A DNA stretch of 64,000 bases, from the NCBI GenBank assembly GCA_015057325.1, contig SVEQ01000004.1:1-64000 (forward strand), read 5' to 3'. A model generated the notes under the pieces. The model saw only the letters and a list, made by a program, of their open reading frames with translations. It was not told the origin of the DNA and ran no database searches. Every line of letters starts with the position of its first letter. The stretch's first letter is position 1. Source of the DNA: Lachnospiraceae bacterium. Lineage in GTDB: Bacteria > Bacillota > Clostridia > Lachnospirales > Lachnospiraceae. The position numbers and the translations under genes are program-made. This document shows positions 53,901 through 61,747 of the stretch, one piece after another.

Positions 53901-55403
53901 ATGAAACCGATTAATATATATACGCTTACAAGAATCGAAAAATCTCATGACATTGAACGGTTGGAGAAACAGATGTCAATGAGAAAGCGTTTTTTGAAGA
54001 TCAAGAAATGGGAGATGGAAGGTCTTTACTCTCTTTGCTCGCATTTAAGTAAGGTTATGAATGATTCTGAGGCACTTGAGTTTTTTTATTCATTTACAAT
54101 GCCGAAGATTGGCAAGGAGTTTGATCTTTTGCGTATTAATGGTGATTATGTTGTAAATATTGAATTGAAAAGCGGTAATGTGAGTGATGAAACAATTAAG
54201 AAACAGCTCATACAAAACAAGTATTATCTATCTACGCTATCTAAAAATATGTATTTTTACACTTTTATAAGTAGTCAGAACAGACTGGTAAGACTTTCTA
54301 ACAGTGGAAGAATAGTCGATTGTGAGTGGGAAGAACTTGCAAAGATTTTGGAAAGACAAAATGATTGCTATGACGGTAATATTGAGGAACTATTTAAAGA
54401 AGAAAATTATCTTATATCACCCCTAACCGATGTCGGAAGATTTCTTCGGCAAGACTATTTTCTTACTTTGCAACAAAAGGATATAAGAAAATTAATAATG
54501 AAACAACTTCGTAATAAAGATGGCTCGCTTAAACGAGGATTCTCTATACAAGGATTTACGGGACTTCCGGGAACCGGAAAGACTATTCTTCTTTATGATA
54601 TAGCAATGCAGCTTTCTAAAGCACAAAAAGTATGTGTACTTCACTTTGGCTCTCACGAAAAAGAGTTAGAGCAGCTTGATGAAAGACTTAAACGTATTGA
54701 TTTCTATTACTATGATGATGTTGTGAATAATAATTTCAAAAATCAATATTTTGCAATTTTGGTAGATGAAGGTCATAGAGTTGATGCTCAGGCAATATCA
54801 ACAATAATCAATCTTGCTAAGAAATGGGAAGTACCTGTTATCATATCGTATGACAGAGAGGAAGCGATAGCACCTGAGGAACGTATTATAAATGGTACTA
54901 AGTTGATTGAGGATATTGATGATTATCAAATATATAAGTTGACTAATCGTATCCGTATGAATAGTGAAATTTCAATATTTGTTTCCAATGTAATGTGTAT
55001 CAAAGAAAGAAATTACAGACGTGATTATCCGTCCGTTTCGCTTGCATATGCAAATGATGACAATGAAGCAAATATTCTGTTGCAGAATTACGAAAAAGAT
55101 GGATTTATCTATATATGGGATGATGAAATATTAAATGAAAATAAAAACATTGATATTCGAAATCCTTTGCTTGCTGTCAAATCATCAACTGCTGCATGTA
55201 AAGAGTTTGACAAGGTTGTAATGATAATTGATGAATCATTTTATTATAATGATGATGGTTTTCTTAGATGTAGTAATAATTATAAAGAGTCAAGAGTAAG
55301 AAATCTTTATCATGGACTTAGCAGAGCAAAAAAGAATATTGCGATAGTTGTTAAAAATAACATCCATGTATTTGAGACATTACTTTTTATTTTGCAAAAA
55401 TAG
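53901..55403 (+). CDS. PD-(D/E)xK-like nuclease fused to SF1 helicase (DUF2075-like)
   Basis: 500 residues in two parts. Residues about 55-140 look like a PD-(D/E)xK nuclease: KEFDLLRINGDYVVNIELKS gives Asp75, then Glu88-x-Lys90. Residues about 190-500 form a superfamily 1 helicase/ATPase of DUF2075 type: Walker A GLPGTGKT (221-228), Walker B ILVDEGHR (286-293) and an arginine-finger motif YHGLSRAKKNIAIVV (470-484). Neighbours are unrelated housekeeping genes and it has its own promoter. Nuclease-plus-helicase single genes often act in phage defence or DNA repair, so defence is a fair guess but not shown. GAGGG precedes the ATG. Confidence 0.72.
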   Translation: MKPINIYTLTRIEKSHDIERLEKQMSMRKRFLKIKKWEMEGLYSLCSHLSKVMNDSEALEFFYSFTMPKIGKEFDLLRINGDYVVNIELKSGNVSDETIKKQLIQNKYYLSTLSKNMYFYTFISSQNRLVRLSNSGRIVDCEWEELAKILERQNDCYDGNIEELFKEENYLISPLTDVGRFLRQDYFLTLQQKDIRKLIMKQLRNKDGSLKRGFSIQGFTGLPGTGKTILLYDIAMQLSKAQKVCVLHFGSHEKELEQLDERLKRIDFYYYDDVVNNNFKNQYFAILVDEGHRVDAQAISTIINLAKKWEVPVIISYDREEAIAPEERIINGTKLIEDIDDYQIYKLTNRIRMNSEISIFVSNVMCIKERNYRRDYPSVSLAYANDDNEANILLQNYEKDGFIYIWDDEILNENKNIDIRNPLLAVKSSTAACKEFDKVVMIIDESFYYNDDGFLRCSNNYKESRVRNLYHGLSRAKKNIAIVVKNNIHVFETLLFILQK

Positions 55404-55430
55404 CAGGTAAAATACATAGATAAATAATAA

Positions 55431-55459
55431 TTGTCAAATTACAAATTATTGTGTATACT
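55431..55459 (+). promoter_or_regulatory. Promoter for tyrS
   Basis: TTGTCA (55431-55436), 17-base spacer, TATACT (55454-55459). The leader to the ATG at 55527 would be about 60 bases, too short for a T-box riboswitch, unlike many Firmicute tyrS genes. Confidence 0.7.
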
Positions 55460-55526
55460 AATGAAATTAGAAATGGTGTTTAAAGCACATCAATACAAAA
55501 TTAACACGAAAAAGGAAAAAAGAGAT

Positions 55527-56750
55527 ATGACAGTTTATGACGAATTAGTTGCGCGTGGACTTATTGCGCAGGTAACAGATGAAGAAGAGATTAAAGAACT
55601 TGTTAACAACGGCAAGGCGACATTTTATATTGGTTTTGATCCGACAGCTGATAGTCTTCATGTTGGACATTTCATGGCACTTTGCTTAATGAAGAGACTT
55701 CAGATGGCAGGCAATAAGCCTATTGCACTTATCGGTGGCGGTACTGCGATGATCGGTGATCCTTCCGGAAGAACTGATATGAGACAGATGATGACTCAGG
55801 AGACAATTCAGCACAATTGTGATTGCTTCAAAGAGCAGATGAGTAAGTTCATTGATTTCTCGGATGGTAAGGCTTTAATGGTTAATAACGCAGATTGGTT
55901 ACTTGGTTTGAATTACGTTGAGGTTCTTCGTGAGGTTGGTGCATGCTTTTCTGTTAATAACATGCTTCGTGCCGAGTGCTACAAGCAGAGAATGGAGAAA
56001 GGACTTTCATTCCTTGAGTTTAACTATATGATTATGCAGAGCTATGATTTCTATAGCTTATACCAGAAATACGGTTGTAATATGCAGTTTGGTGGTGATG
56101 ACCAGTGGAGTAACATGCTCGGTGGTACTGAACTTATCAGAAAGAAACTTGGTAAGGATGCATATGCAATGACAATTACACTTCTTCTCAACTCTGAAGG
56201 TAAGAAGATGGGTAAGACTCAATCTGGTGCTGTATGGCTTGATCCTAAGAAGACTTCTCCTTTTGAGTTTTATCAGTATTGGAGAAATGTTGATGATGCA
56301 GATGTGCTTAAATGTATCCGTATGCTTACTTTCCTTCCTCTTGAAGAGATTGAGAAAATGGATTCTTGGGAAGGTAGTCAGCTTAATCAGGCTAAAGAGA
56401 TTCTTGCATTCGAGCTTACAAAGCTTGTTCATGGTGAAGAAGAGGCAACCAAAGCACAGGAGAGTGCAAGAGCATTATTTACAGGTGGTAATGCAGAGAA
56501 CATGCCTACAACAACTTTAACCACAGCTGATTTTAATGATGAAGGCAAGATTGGTATTCTTGATATCATGGTTAAGGCTGAACTTGTTTCGTCTAAGGCA
56601 GAAGCAAGACGTAACGTACAGCAGGGCGGTGTTACTGTTAATGACGAGAAGGTAACAGAGCCTGTAACATTCTATGAGAAGTCAGCATTTGATAACGATT
56701 TCATTATCAAACGTGGTAAAAAGAACTTCCGCAAGATTGTTGTTGAGTAA
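55527..56750 (+). CDS. tyrS: Tyrosyl-tRNA synthetase
   Basis: Class I aminoacyl-tRNA synthetase charging tRNA-Tyr. 407 residues: [17 protein letters not shown] with the HIGH-like motif, [27 protein letters not shown] with the KMSKS-like motif, and a C-terminal S4 RNA-binding domain ([20 protein letters not shown]). I start at ATG 55527 ([11 protein letters not shown]); the longer open frame from 55431 begins inside the promoter. Confidence 0.96.
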   Translation: MTVYDELVARGLIAQVTDEEEIKELVNNGKATFYIGFDPTADSLHVGHFMALCLMKRLQMAGNKPIALIGGGTAMIGDPSGRTDMRQMMTQETIQHNCDCFKEQMSKFIDFSDGKALMVNNADWLLGLNYVEVLREVGACFSVNNMLRAECYKQRMEKGLSFLEFNYMIMQSYDFYSLYQKYGCNMQFGGDDQWSNMLGGTELIRKKLGKDAYAMTITLLLNSEGKKMGKTQSGAVWLDPKKTSPFEFYQYWRNVDDADVLKCIRMLTFLPLEEIEKMDSWEGSQLNQAKEILAFELTKLVHGEEEATKAQESARALFTGGNAENMPTTTLTTADFNDEGKIGILDIMVKAELVSSKAEARRNVQQGGVTVNDEKVTEPVTFYEKSAFDNDFIIKRGKKNFRKIVVE

Positions 56751-56760
56751 AATGATTTTT

Positions 56761-56789
56761 AGGTGCAGCTTTTGCTGCACCTTTTTTTT
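56761..56789 (+). terminator. Intrinsic terminator after tyrS
   Basis: AGGTGCAGC and GCTGCACCT form a perfect 9-bp stem with a TTTT loop, followed by an eight-T run (56782-56789). Confidence 0.92.
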
Positions 56790-56795
56790 GCCATT

Positions 56796-58061
56796 TTATG
56801 CCCCAATCCCGCTAACGCCAACATATATTTGTGATACTTTATACCATGTCGGATAATCGGTTACCCCTGTTACGGGAAGATTAAATATTTTCTGAAACTG
56901 CTTAACGGCTGCCTCGGTATTGGTTCCGTATATTCCGTCTGTAACAAGAGTAGGAATTGTTGAGTATACTTTGGCGATGCGATTAAGCTGTTCCTGTAAT
57001 TGTCTAACCTTATTTCCAGTAGCACCTATTTCCAAATCATATCCCGGCCATGAAGAAGGAATACCTGATATTTGCGTGGACTCATTTATGTATATATCGC
57101 TTCCGTAGTAATTTCTAAGTATTTCAATAGCGGAATAGCCTTGGTCGCCAAGCGCTTTTGAACCCCACTGGGAAAGCCAGTTAGGACAGGTTACTCTTTT
57201 TCCGTCGCAGTATTGTGTAAGAATCGGCTGAATTACATCAGGACGCGAGAGATAGTTTGCAAATATCGAGTCAACAATTTGCGAAATGTTTTCGTATATC
57301 GTTTTATCTTTTGTCCATTTGTGGTCAAAGGCGGTTGAACTTGTTATTGTGAAATCATAGCCCTTACCTCGATACCATTCCGTATATACTCTGTTAAGAG
57401 TAAATGACATGATTGCCAAAACATTTGCATAAATGGTGCTTTCGGGCCACGTTGCATATATCTCGCTTGAAGCAACATTTTTGATATATTCCTTGTATTG
57501 GACATAGTAGTTTGTGGCAGATGAATCTGAAGGAGCACCGTCGTGAACTACTACAATTTCAGGAATAACAACTCGGGAAAGAACAATTTCGCCGCCTTCC
57601 GGTAGGGGTTTGATTTCTGGTTCTGCAATTTTGGGAGGATAGTATTCCCAAAGCGTGTGGGCATCTATAACGGATGGATTATATTCGGGAGTATCAGAAG
57701 AGTTGGTTCGTGGGGTTAGTTTTACGCTTTGGATTCCGATTTCACCGGACAAAATCTGAATGCCGGATATAACAACCTCATCAAAACCGTCAGAGATTAT
57801 TTTGAGATTGTATTCACTGTAGGGCTGATTGTCGGAGGGTTCAAGCGAATACTCAACCGGTGGGGATGGTAGTTCAAACGAATCACTTAATCCGTCAGAG
57901 TCAGTTGTCGCTTCAATAATAGGAGTGTTTGGAGCACCTGTTGAGGCAATTTCAATCTTTGCGTTTTTGATAGGCTTTGAATTAGCTTTAGAAGTAACAT
58001 TTATCTTAAGATATCCCTTATCTATATCATTCTGCAAAGCGTGAAGAGGAAATCTGTTCAT
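56796..58061 (-). CDS. Peptidoglycan-binding protein with SpoIID-like middle region
   Basis: 421 residues without a signal peptide. The first part (about 15-115) resembles beta-sandwich carboxypeptidase-regulatory or PEGA-type repeats (LKINVTSKANSKPIKNAKIE, EYNLKIISDGFDEVVISGIQ). The middle (about 200-330) holds SpoIID-like elements (YANVLAIMSFTLNRVYTEWY, GKRVTCPNWLSQWGSKAL). The C-terminus (about 350-421) is a PG_binding_1 domain (GNKVRQLQEQLNRIA, DGIYGTNTEAAVKQFQKIF). A spore or cell-wall role is likely; lack of a signal suggests it is made inside a compartment or released otherwise. AAGGAAT precedes the ATG. Confidence 0.72.
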   Translation of the reverse strand: MNRFPLHALQNDIDKGYLKINVTSKANSKPIKNAKIEIASTGAPNTPIIEATTDSDGLSDSFELPSPPVEYSLEPSDNQPYSEYNLKIISDGFDEVVISGIQILSGEIGIQSVKLTPRTNSSDTPEYNPSVIDAHTLWEYYPPKIAEPEIKPLPEGGEIVLSRVVIPEIVVVHDGAPSDSSATNYYVQYKEYIKNVASSEIYATWPESTIYANVLAIMSFTLNRVYTEWYRGKGYDFTITSSTAFDHKWTKDKTIYENISQIVDSIFANYLSRPDVIQPILTQYCDGKRVTCPNWLSQWGSKALGDQGYSAIEILRNYYGSDIYINESTQISGIPSSWPGYDLEIGATGNKVRQLQEQLNRIAKVYSTIPTLVTDGIYGTNTEAAVKQFQKIFNLPVTGVTDYPTWYKVSQIYVGVSGIGA

Positions 58062-58153
58062 GATGATTCCTTATGAAAATTAATATTTATATATAGTATA
58101 AGCAACATTTATTAAAATGTTACGAAATGCTATTATTTATTGTGTATCCTTTG

Positions 58154-58182
58154 TTGAAATCGATACCAGCCTATGTTAAAAT
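58154..58182 (+). promoter_or_regulatory. Promoter for the lacI-family gene
   Basis: TTGAAA (58154-58159), 17-base spacer, TAAAAT (58177-58182), 49 bases before the start. Confidence 0.65.
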
Positions 58183-58231
58183 GAGCAAATAAATATTAAA
58201 AGAATAATAGTATTTAAACGGAGGCATTACT

Positions 58232-59212
58232 ATGAATATAAATGAGATTGCGGAGCTTGCAGGCGTATCTAGAGCTACGGTTTCACGATATCTCAATAAC
58301 GGTTATGTGAGTAACGAAAAGAGAGAAAAAATCAGCAAGGTTATTGAGGAAACAGGATATATGCCGTCGGCACAGGCGCAGATGCTAAGAACCAAGAAAA
58401 CAGGATTCATTGGTGTCATTATTCCGAAAATCAATTCAGATTCCATTAGTCGTATGGTTGAGGGAATTAGTGACATATTGTCAAACAAAGGTTATCAATT
58501 ACTTCTTGCCAACACAAGCAATAACAGCAAGGAAGAAATACAATATCTTAAGAAGCTTTCGTCAAATCATGTTGACGGTATTATTCTTATCGGAACGGTA
58601 TTATCCAAAGAGCATTACAAAGTTATGAAACAGATTACGGTTCCACTTGTGGTGCTTGCACAGCATACGTCTGATTATTCATGTGTATATTATGATGATT
58701 ACGGCGCGGCGAAAGCGCTTACGAGCGAGGTTTTACAAAAGGGAAGTAAACCTGCATACATCGGTGCGGTCGCTGATGATGAAGCTGTCGGAAAAAAACG
58801 TCTTGAAGGTTTTTTGGAGGCATGTAAGGAAAAAGGAATAAATGTTGGTGAGGACCATTGCACTAACGGAGCATTTAGAATTGAGAACGGTTATGAAAGT
58901 GCAGAAAAACTTATGAAGTTGGATCCAACTATAGATACTATGATTTGTGCAACGGATAAAATTGCCATAGGTGCTATGGCATATTTGAAACAGGCAGGTT
59001 ACAAGGTGCCTGAAGATGTCCAGATTGCAGGATTTGGAGACAGTCTTATTTCAAAGGTTTGTGACCCGAAAATGTCATCTATACATTTCTTTTACAAGAC
59101 GAGCGGAGAGGAAGCAGCAAACATGCTTGTTGATGCTATAGAAAACTCGCAGTCGGTCAGAAAAGAAGTTAAAATGGGTTATCAAATTGTCAAGGTTGGA
59201 AGCCTTAGATAG
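58232..59212 (+). CDS. LacI-family transcriptional regulator
   Basis: 326 residues: helix-turn-helix at the N-terminus (NINEIAELAGVSRATVSRYL), hinge helix, then a periplasmic-binding-like sensor (GFIGVIIPKINSDSISRMVE, TMICATDKIAIGAMAYLKQA, VQIAGFGDSLISKVCDPKM). ScrR/CcpA-like sugar regulator by family; no sugar genes adjoin it, so its targets are elsewhere. GGAGG precedes the ATG. Confidence 0.93.
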   Translation: MNINEIAELAGVSRATVSRYLNNGYVSNEKREKISKVIEETGYMPSAQAQMLRTKKTGFIGVIIPKINSDSISRMVEGISDILSNKGYQLLLANTSNNSKEEIQYLKKLSSNHVDGIILIGTVLSKEHYKVMKQITVPLVVLAQHTSDYSCVYYDDYGAAKALTSEVLQKGSKPAYIGAVADDEAVGKKRLEGFLEACKEKGINVGEDHCTNGAFRIENGYESAEKLMKLDPTIDTMICATDKIAIGAMAYLKQAGYKVPEDVQIAGFGDSLISKVCDPKMSSIHFFYKTSGEEAANMLVDAIENSQSVRKEVKMGYQIVKVGSLR

Positions 59213-59232
59213 TCAGTTACGGAGGCGTCATT

Positions 59233-59916
59233 TTGGTTAATAATAAGATAGATTCATACCATAAGAAACATACGCGAACAGTTGTGATTTTTATGGTAAT
59301 GACATTAGTTGTACAGCAATTGATTTTTAAGTTTTTTGAACTTAAGACAGGAATACAGCCTGGCAGAAGAAATGCTTATATTACTACAAAGTTCTTGGGG
59401 CTTCTCCTGTTTTTTGAGATGCTTATTTTTGCGCTTAATACAACAATGAAGATCAATTTGCGAGATATCATCGTAAGTAAAAAAGAACTTGTAAGAACAC
59501 TTATCAGAGCTAGTTCAATTGCGGTTTTGATGATTCTCTGTATGATTGGAATCAGAATTATCAAAGGACATTTTGATCCGAAGGTGGCGGCAAAACCGGC
59601 ATTTAAACTCTACTTAAACATTAGAACAAGGTGGCTTTATCCCTTAAATGTGTTCTTTCAGGAACTCTTTATCAAAGCCTTTGTTCAGGACAATATAAGA
59701 ATTATGGCAGGCAAGGAGCATGTGAATTATACGGTGTGGTTAACGGCGCTGTACTTCTTCATTTTACACATGAGTTATCCTTTGTATTACATGGTTGTTG
59801 CATGTATTTTCTGCCTTGCAACAGGCTATTATTATGAGACCAATCGTAATATTTGGGGTTGTGCGTTATTACATTTTGTTATCGGCTTCTTTCCGAGAAG
59901 TCTGGGAATACTGTGA
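59233..59916 (+). CDS. CPBP-type intramembrane protease homologue with altered motifs
   Basis: 227-residue membrane protein with about six helices. The region FFQELFIKAFVQDNI corresponds to the EExxxR motif of CPBP (Abi) family proteases, but the first Glu is Gln and the Arg is Lys; HMSYP and CALLHFVIG would be the His motifs. It may be inactive or belong to a divergent branch. TTG start 7 bases after GGAGG. It lies between lacI and plsX with no clear role. Confidence 0.65.
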   Translation: MVNNKIDSYHKKHTRTVVIFMVMTLVVQQLIFKFFELKTGIQPGRRNAYITTKFLGLLLFFEMLIFALNTTMKINLRDIIVSKKELVRTLIRASSIAVLMILCMIGIRIIKGHFDPKVAAKPAFKLYLNIRTRWLYPLNVFFQELFIKAFVQDNIRIMAGKEHVNYTVWLTALYFFILHMSYPLYYMVVACIFCLATGYYYETNRNIWGCALLHFVIGFFPRSLGIL

Positions 59917-59932
59917 TTTCTATGTTCACGTG

Positions 59933-59953
59933 GCAATTTGATTGTCAAATTGC
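59933..59953 (+). promoter_or_regulatory. FabT-like operator over the plsX promoter
   Basis: A perfect palindrome with 9-base arms (GCAATTTGA / TCAAATTGC) around TTG. The core AATTTGATTGTCAAATT (59935-59951) matches the FabT site ANTTTGATTATCAAATT at 16 of 17 positions. It covers the -35 box of the plsX promoter, so a bound regulator would block transcription. Confidence 0.65.
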
Positions 59954-59970
59954 TTGATTTATGATATATT
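59942..59970 (+). promoter_or_regulatory. Promoter for plsX-rnc-smc
   Basis: TTGTCA (59942-59947), 17-base spacer, TATATT (59965-59970) with an extended TG element. The -35 is inside the FabT-like palindrome. Confidence 0.72.
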
Positions 59971-60012
59971 AATTAAGTTGCGTTTTGATAAGAGACAGAA
60001 ATGGAGGATATT

Positions 60013-61026
60013 ATGGCAGAGATGACTAGGGCGGTTCTTGATGCAATGGGAGGGGATCATTCACCTGAAGAAATGGTGCTTGGTGCAGTTAATGCAGTTA
60101 AAGAGAAAAGTGATCTTTTTGTTTATATTGTTGGTCCCGAAGACAGACTTAAGGAAGAACTTGCAAAGTATGATTATCCGGCAGATAGAATTGATGTAAT
60201 TCATGCGCCAGATGAGATAACCTGTCATGACACTCCTGTTAATGCTATAAGACAGAAGAAAGAGTCATCAATGGTAATTGCTCTTAACATGGTTAAAGAA
60301 GGCAAAGCTGACGGTATTGTATCGGCAGGTAATTCCGGTGCATTGCTTGTTGGTGGTCAGGTCTTGGTTGGCAAAATGAAAGGTATAGAGAGGGCGCCTC
60401 TTGCACCTATTATGCCGACGATGAGTGGTGTATGTCTTCTTATAGACTGTGGAGCAAATGTTGATGCAAAGCCGAGCAACCTTGTACAGTTTGCAAAAAT
60501 GGGCTCTATTTATATGGAGAATGTTGTCGGAATTAAGAATCCGAGAGTTGCAATAGTCAATATCGGTGCCGAGGAAGAGAAGGGCAATGCATTAGTTAAG
60601 GAAACATTTCCTTTGTTGAAGGAATGTAGGGATATTAATTTTATTGGAAGTATTGAGGCGAGAGATTTTCCATATGGCGGTGCAGATGTAGTTGTTACGG
60701 AAGCATTTGTCGGTAATGTTATGCTCAAGCTTACTGAAGGTCTTGCAACAGCGCTTTTTAAGCAAATCAAAAAGGAGATTACATCTTCACCTGTTTCGAC
60801 AGTGGGAGCAGCGCTCGTTAAGCCTAAGCTTAAGAATATTGCCAAAATGTTCGATACTGCAGAATACGGCGGAGCACCTCTTCTTGGACTTAAAGGACTT
60901 GTTGTAAAGATTCATGGTAATGCAACAAACAAAGAAGTTAAGAATGCACTTTTCCAAGTGGAAACATTTAACAGACAAGACATCAACGGAAAGATACGTG
61001 CTAACTTATTAGAAGTTGAAGAATAA
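60013..61026 (+). CDS. plsX: Phosphate acyltransferase PlsX
   Basis: Makes acyl-phosphate from acyl-ACP, the first step of phospholipid synthesis in most Firmicutes. 337 residues from ATG 60013 (RAVLDAMGGDHSPEEMVLGA), with VSAGNSGALLVGGQVLVG, LIDCGANVDAKPSNLVQFA and GADVVVTEAFVGNVMLK. The in-frame ATG at 60001 overlaps the AATGGAGG site. The usual acpP neighbour is missing here; rnc follows at once. Confidence 0.95.
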   Translation: MAEMTRAVLDAMGGDHSPEEMVLGAVNAVKEKSDLFVYIVGPEDRLKEELAKYDYPADRIDVIHAPDEITCHDTPVNAIRQKKESSMVIALNMVKEGKADGIVSAGNSGALLVGGQVLVGKMKGIERAPLAPIMPTMSGVCLLIDCGANVDAKPSNLVQFAKMGSIYMENVVGIKNPRVAIVNIGAEEEKGNALVKETFPLLKECRDINFIGSIEARDFPYGGADVVVTEAFVGNVMLKLTEGLATALFKQIKKEITSSPVSTVGAALVKPKLKNIAKMFDTAEYGGAPLLGLKGLVVKIHGNATNKEVKNALFQVETFNRQDINGKIRANLLEVEE

Positions 61027-61048
61027 ATGTATCAATAGTGGAGTCGTT

Positions 61049-61744
61049 ATGCTAAGTTATAATGAACAGGAGTTGGAGACAAACATAGGTTATGTTTTTA
61101 AGAACAAAGACCTGCTAAAACAAGCTATGTCTCACAGCTCATTTATAAATGAAATGAAAAGAAACATAATGTTAAGTTATGAACGTTTGGAGTTTCTTGG
61201 AGACGCGGTGCTTGAACTTGTGACAAGTAATTATCTCTTTGATGAATATTCCGATATTCCTGAGGGTAAGCTAACCAAACTTCGTGCTTCCATTGTGTGT
61301 GAATATACGCTTTCCTCGGTTGCAAGGGATTTGCATTTGGGCGATTATGTATTGCTTTCAAAAGGCGAGGAACTGACTGGGGGAAGAGACAGAGATTCCA
61401 TTCTTTGTGATTTGTTTGAGTCGGTTTTGGGTGCCATTTATTTGGATGGCGGTATGGAACCGGCTAAGACGTATGTTAAGACATTTTTGCTCAAAGACAT
61501 TGAGAACAAAACATTGTTTTATGATGCAAAGACAACCTTGCAGGAAATGGTTCAAAAAGACGGCAAGGGTGCGGTTACTTACGAAATGGTAAGTGAGTCG
61601 GGACCTGATCATAACAAGTTGTATGTTATGGACGTATGTGTTGACGGCAAAGCTGTTGCACAAGGTCAGGGCAAATCAAAGAAAAATGCTCAGCAAATGG
61701 CTGCGTATAATGCGATATTGAAACTTACGGGGAAGATAGGATAA
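61049..61744 (+). CDS. rnc: Ribonuclease III
   Basis: Double-stranded RNA endonuclease for rRNA and mRNA processing. 231 residues: ERLEFLGDAVLELVTSNYLF with the catalytic signature, then the Asp/Glu pair further on (LCDLFESVLGAIYLDGG), and a C-terminal dsRBD (TTLQEMVQKDGKGAVTYEMV to KKNAQQMAAYNAILKL). ATG 61049 follows TGGAG; the frame is open back into plsX. smc follows 3 bases later. Confidence 0.95.
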   Translation: MLSYNEQELETNIGYVFKNKDLLKQAMSHSSFINEMKRNIMLSYERLEFLGDAVLELVTSNYLFDEYSDIPEGKLTKLRASIVCEYTLSSVARDLHLGDYVLLSKGEELTGGRDRDSILCDLFESVLGAIYLDGGMEPAKTYVKTFLLKDIENKTLFYDAKTTLQEMVQKDGKGAVTYEMVSESGPDHNKLYVMDVCVDGKAVAQGQGKSKKNAQQMAAYNAILKLTGKIG

Positions 61745-61747
61745 GTT

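Noticed and set aside
55431..55526. Upstream extension of the tyrS reading frame beginning with TTG
   Set aside because: It lies inside a good promoter (TTGTCA-N17-TATACT) and the residues do not look like TyrRS; ATG 55527 starts the family sequence.
55460..55526. Possible T-box leader for tyrS
   Set aside because: Only about 60 bases lie between the promoter and the start; no specifier loop, T-box sequence or terminator is present.
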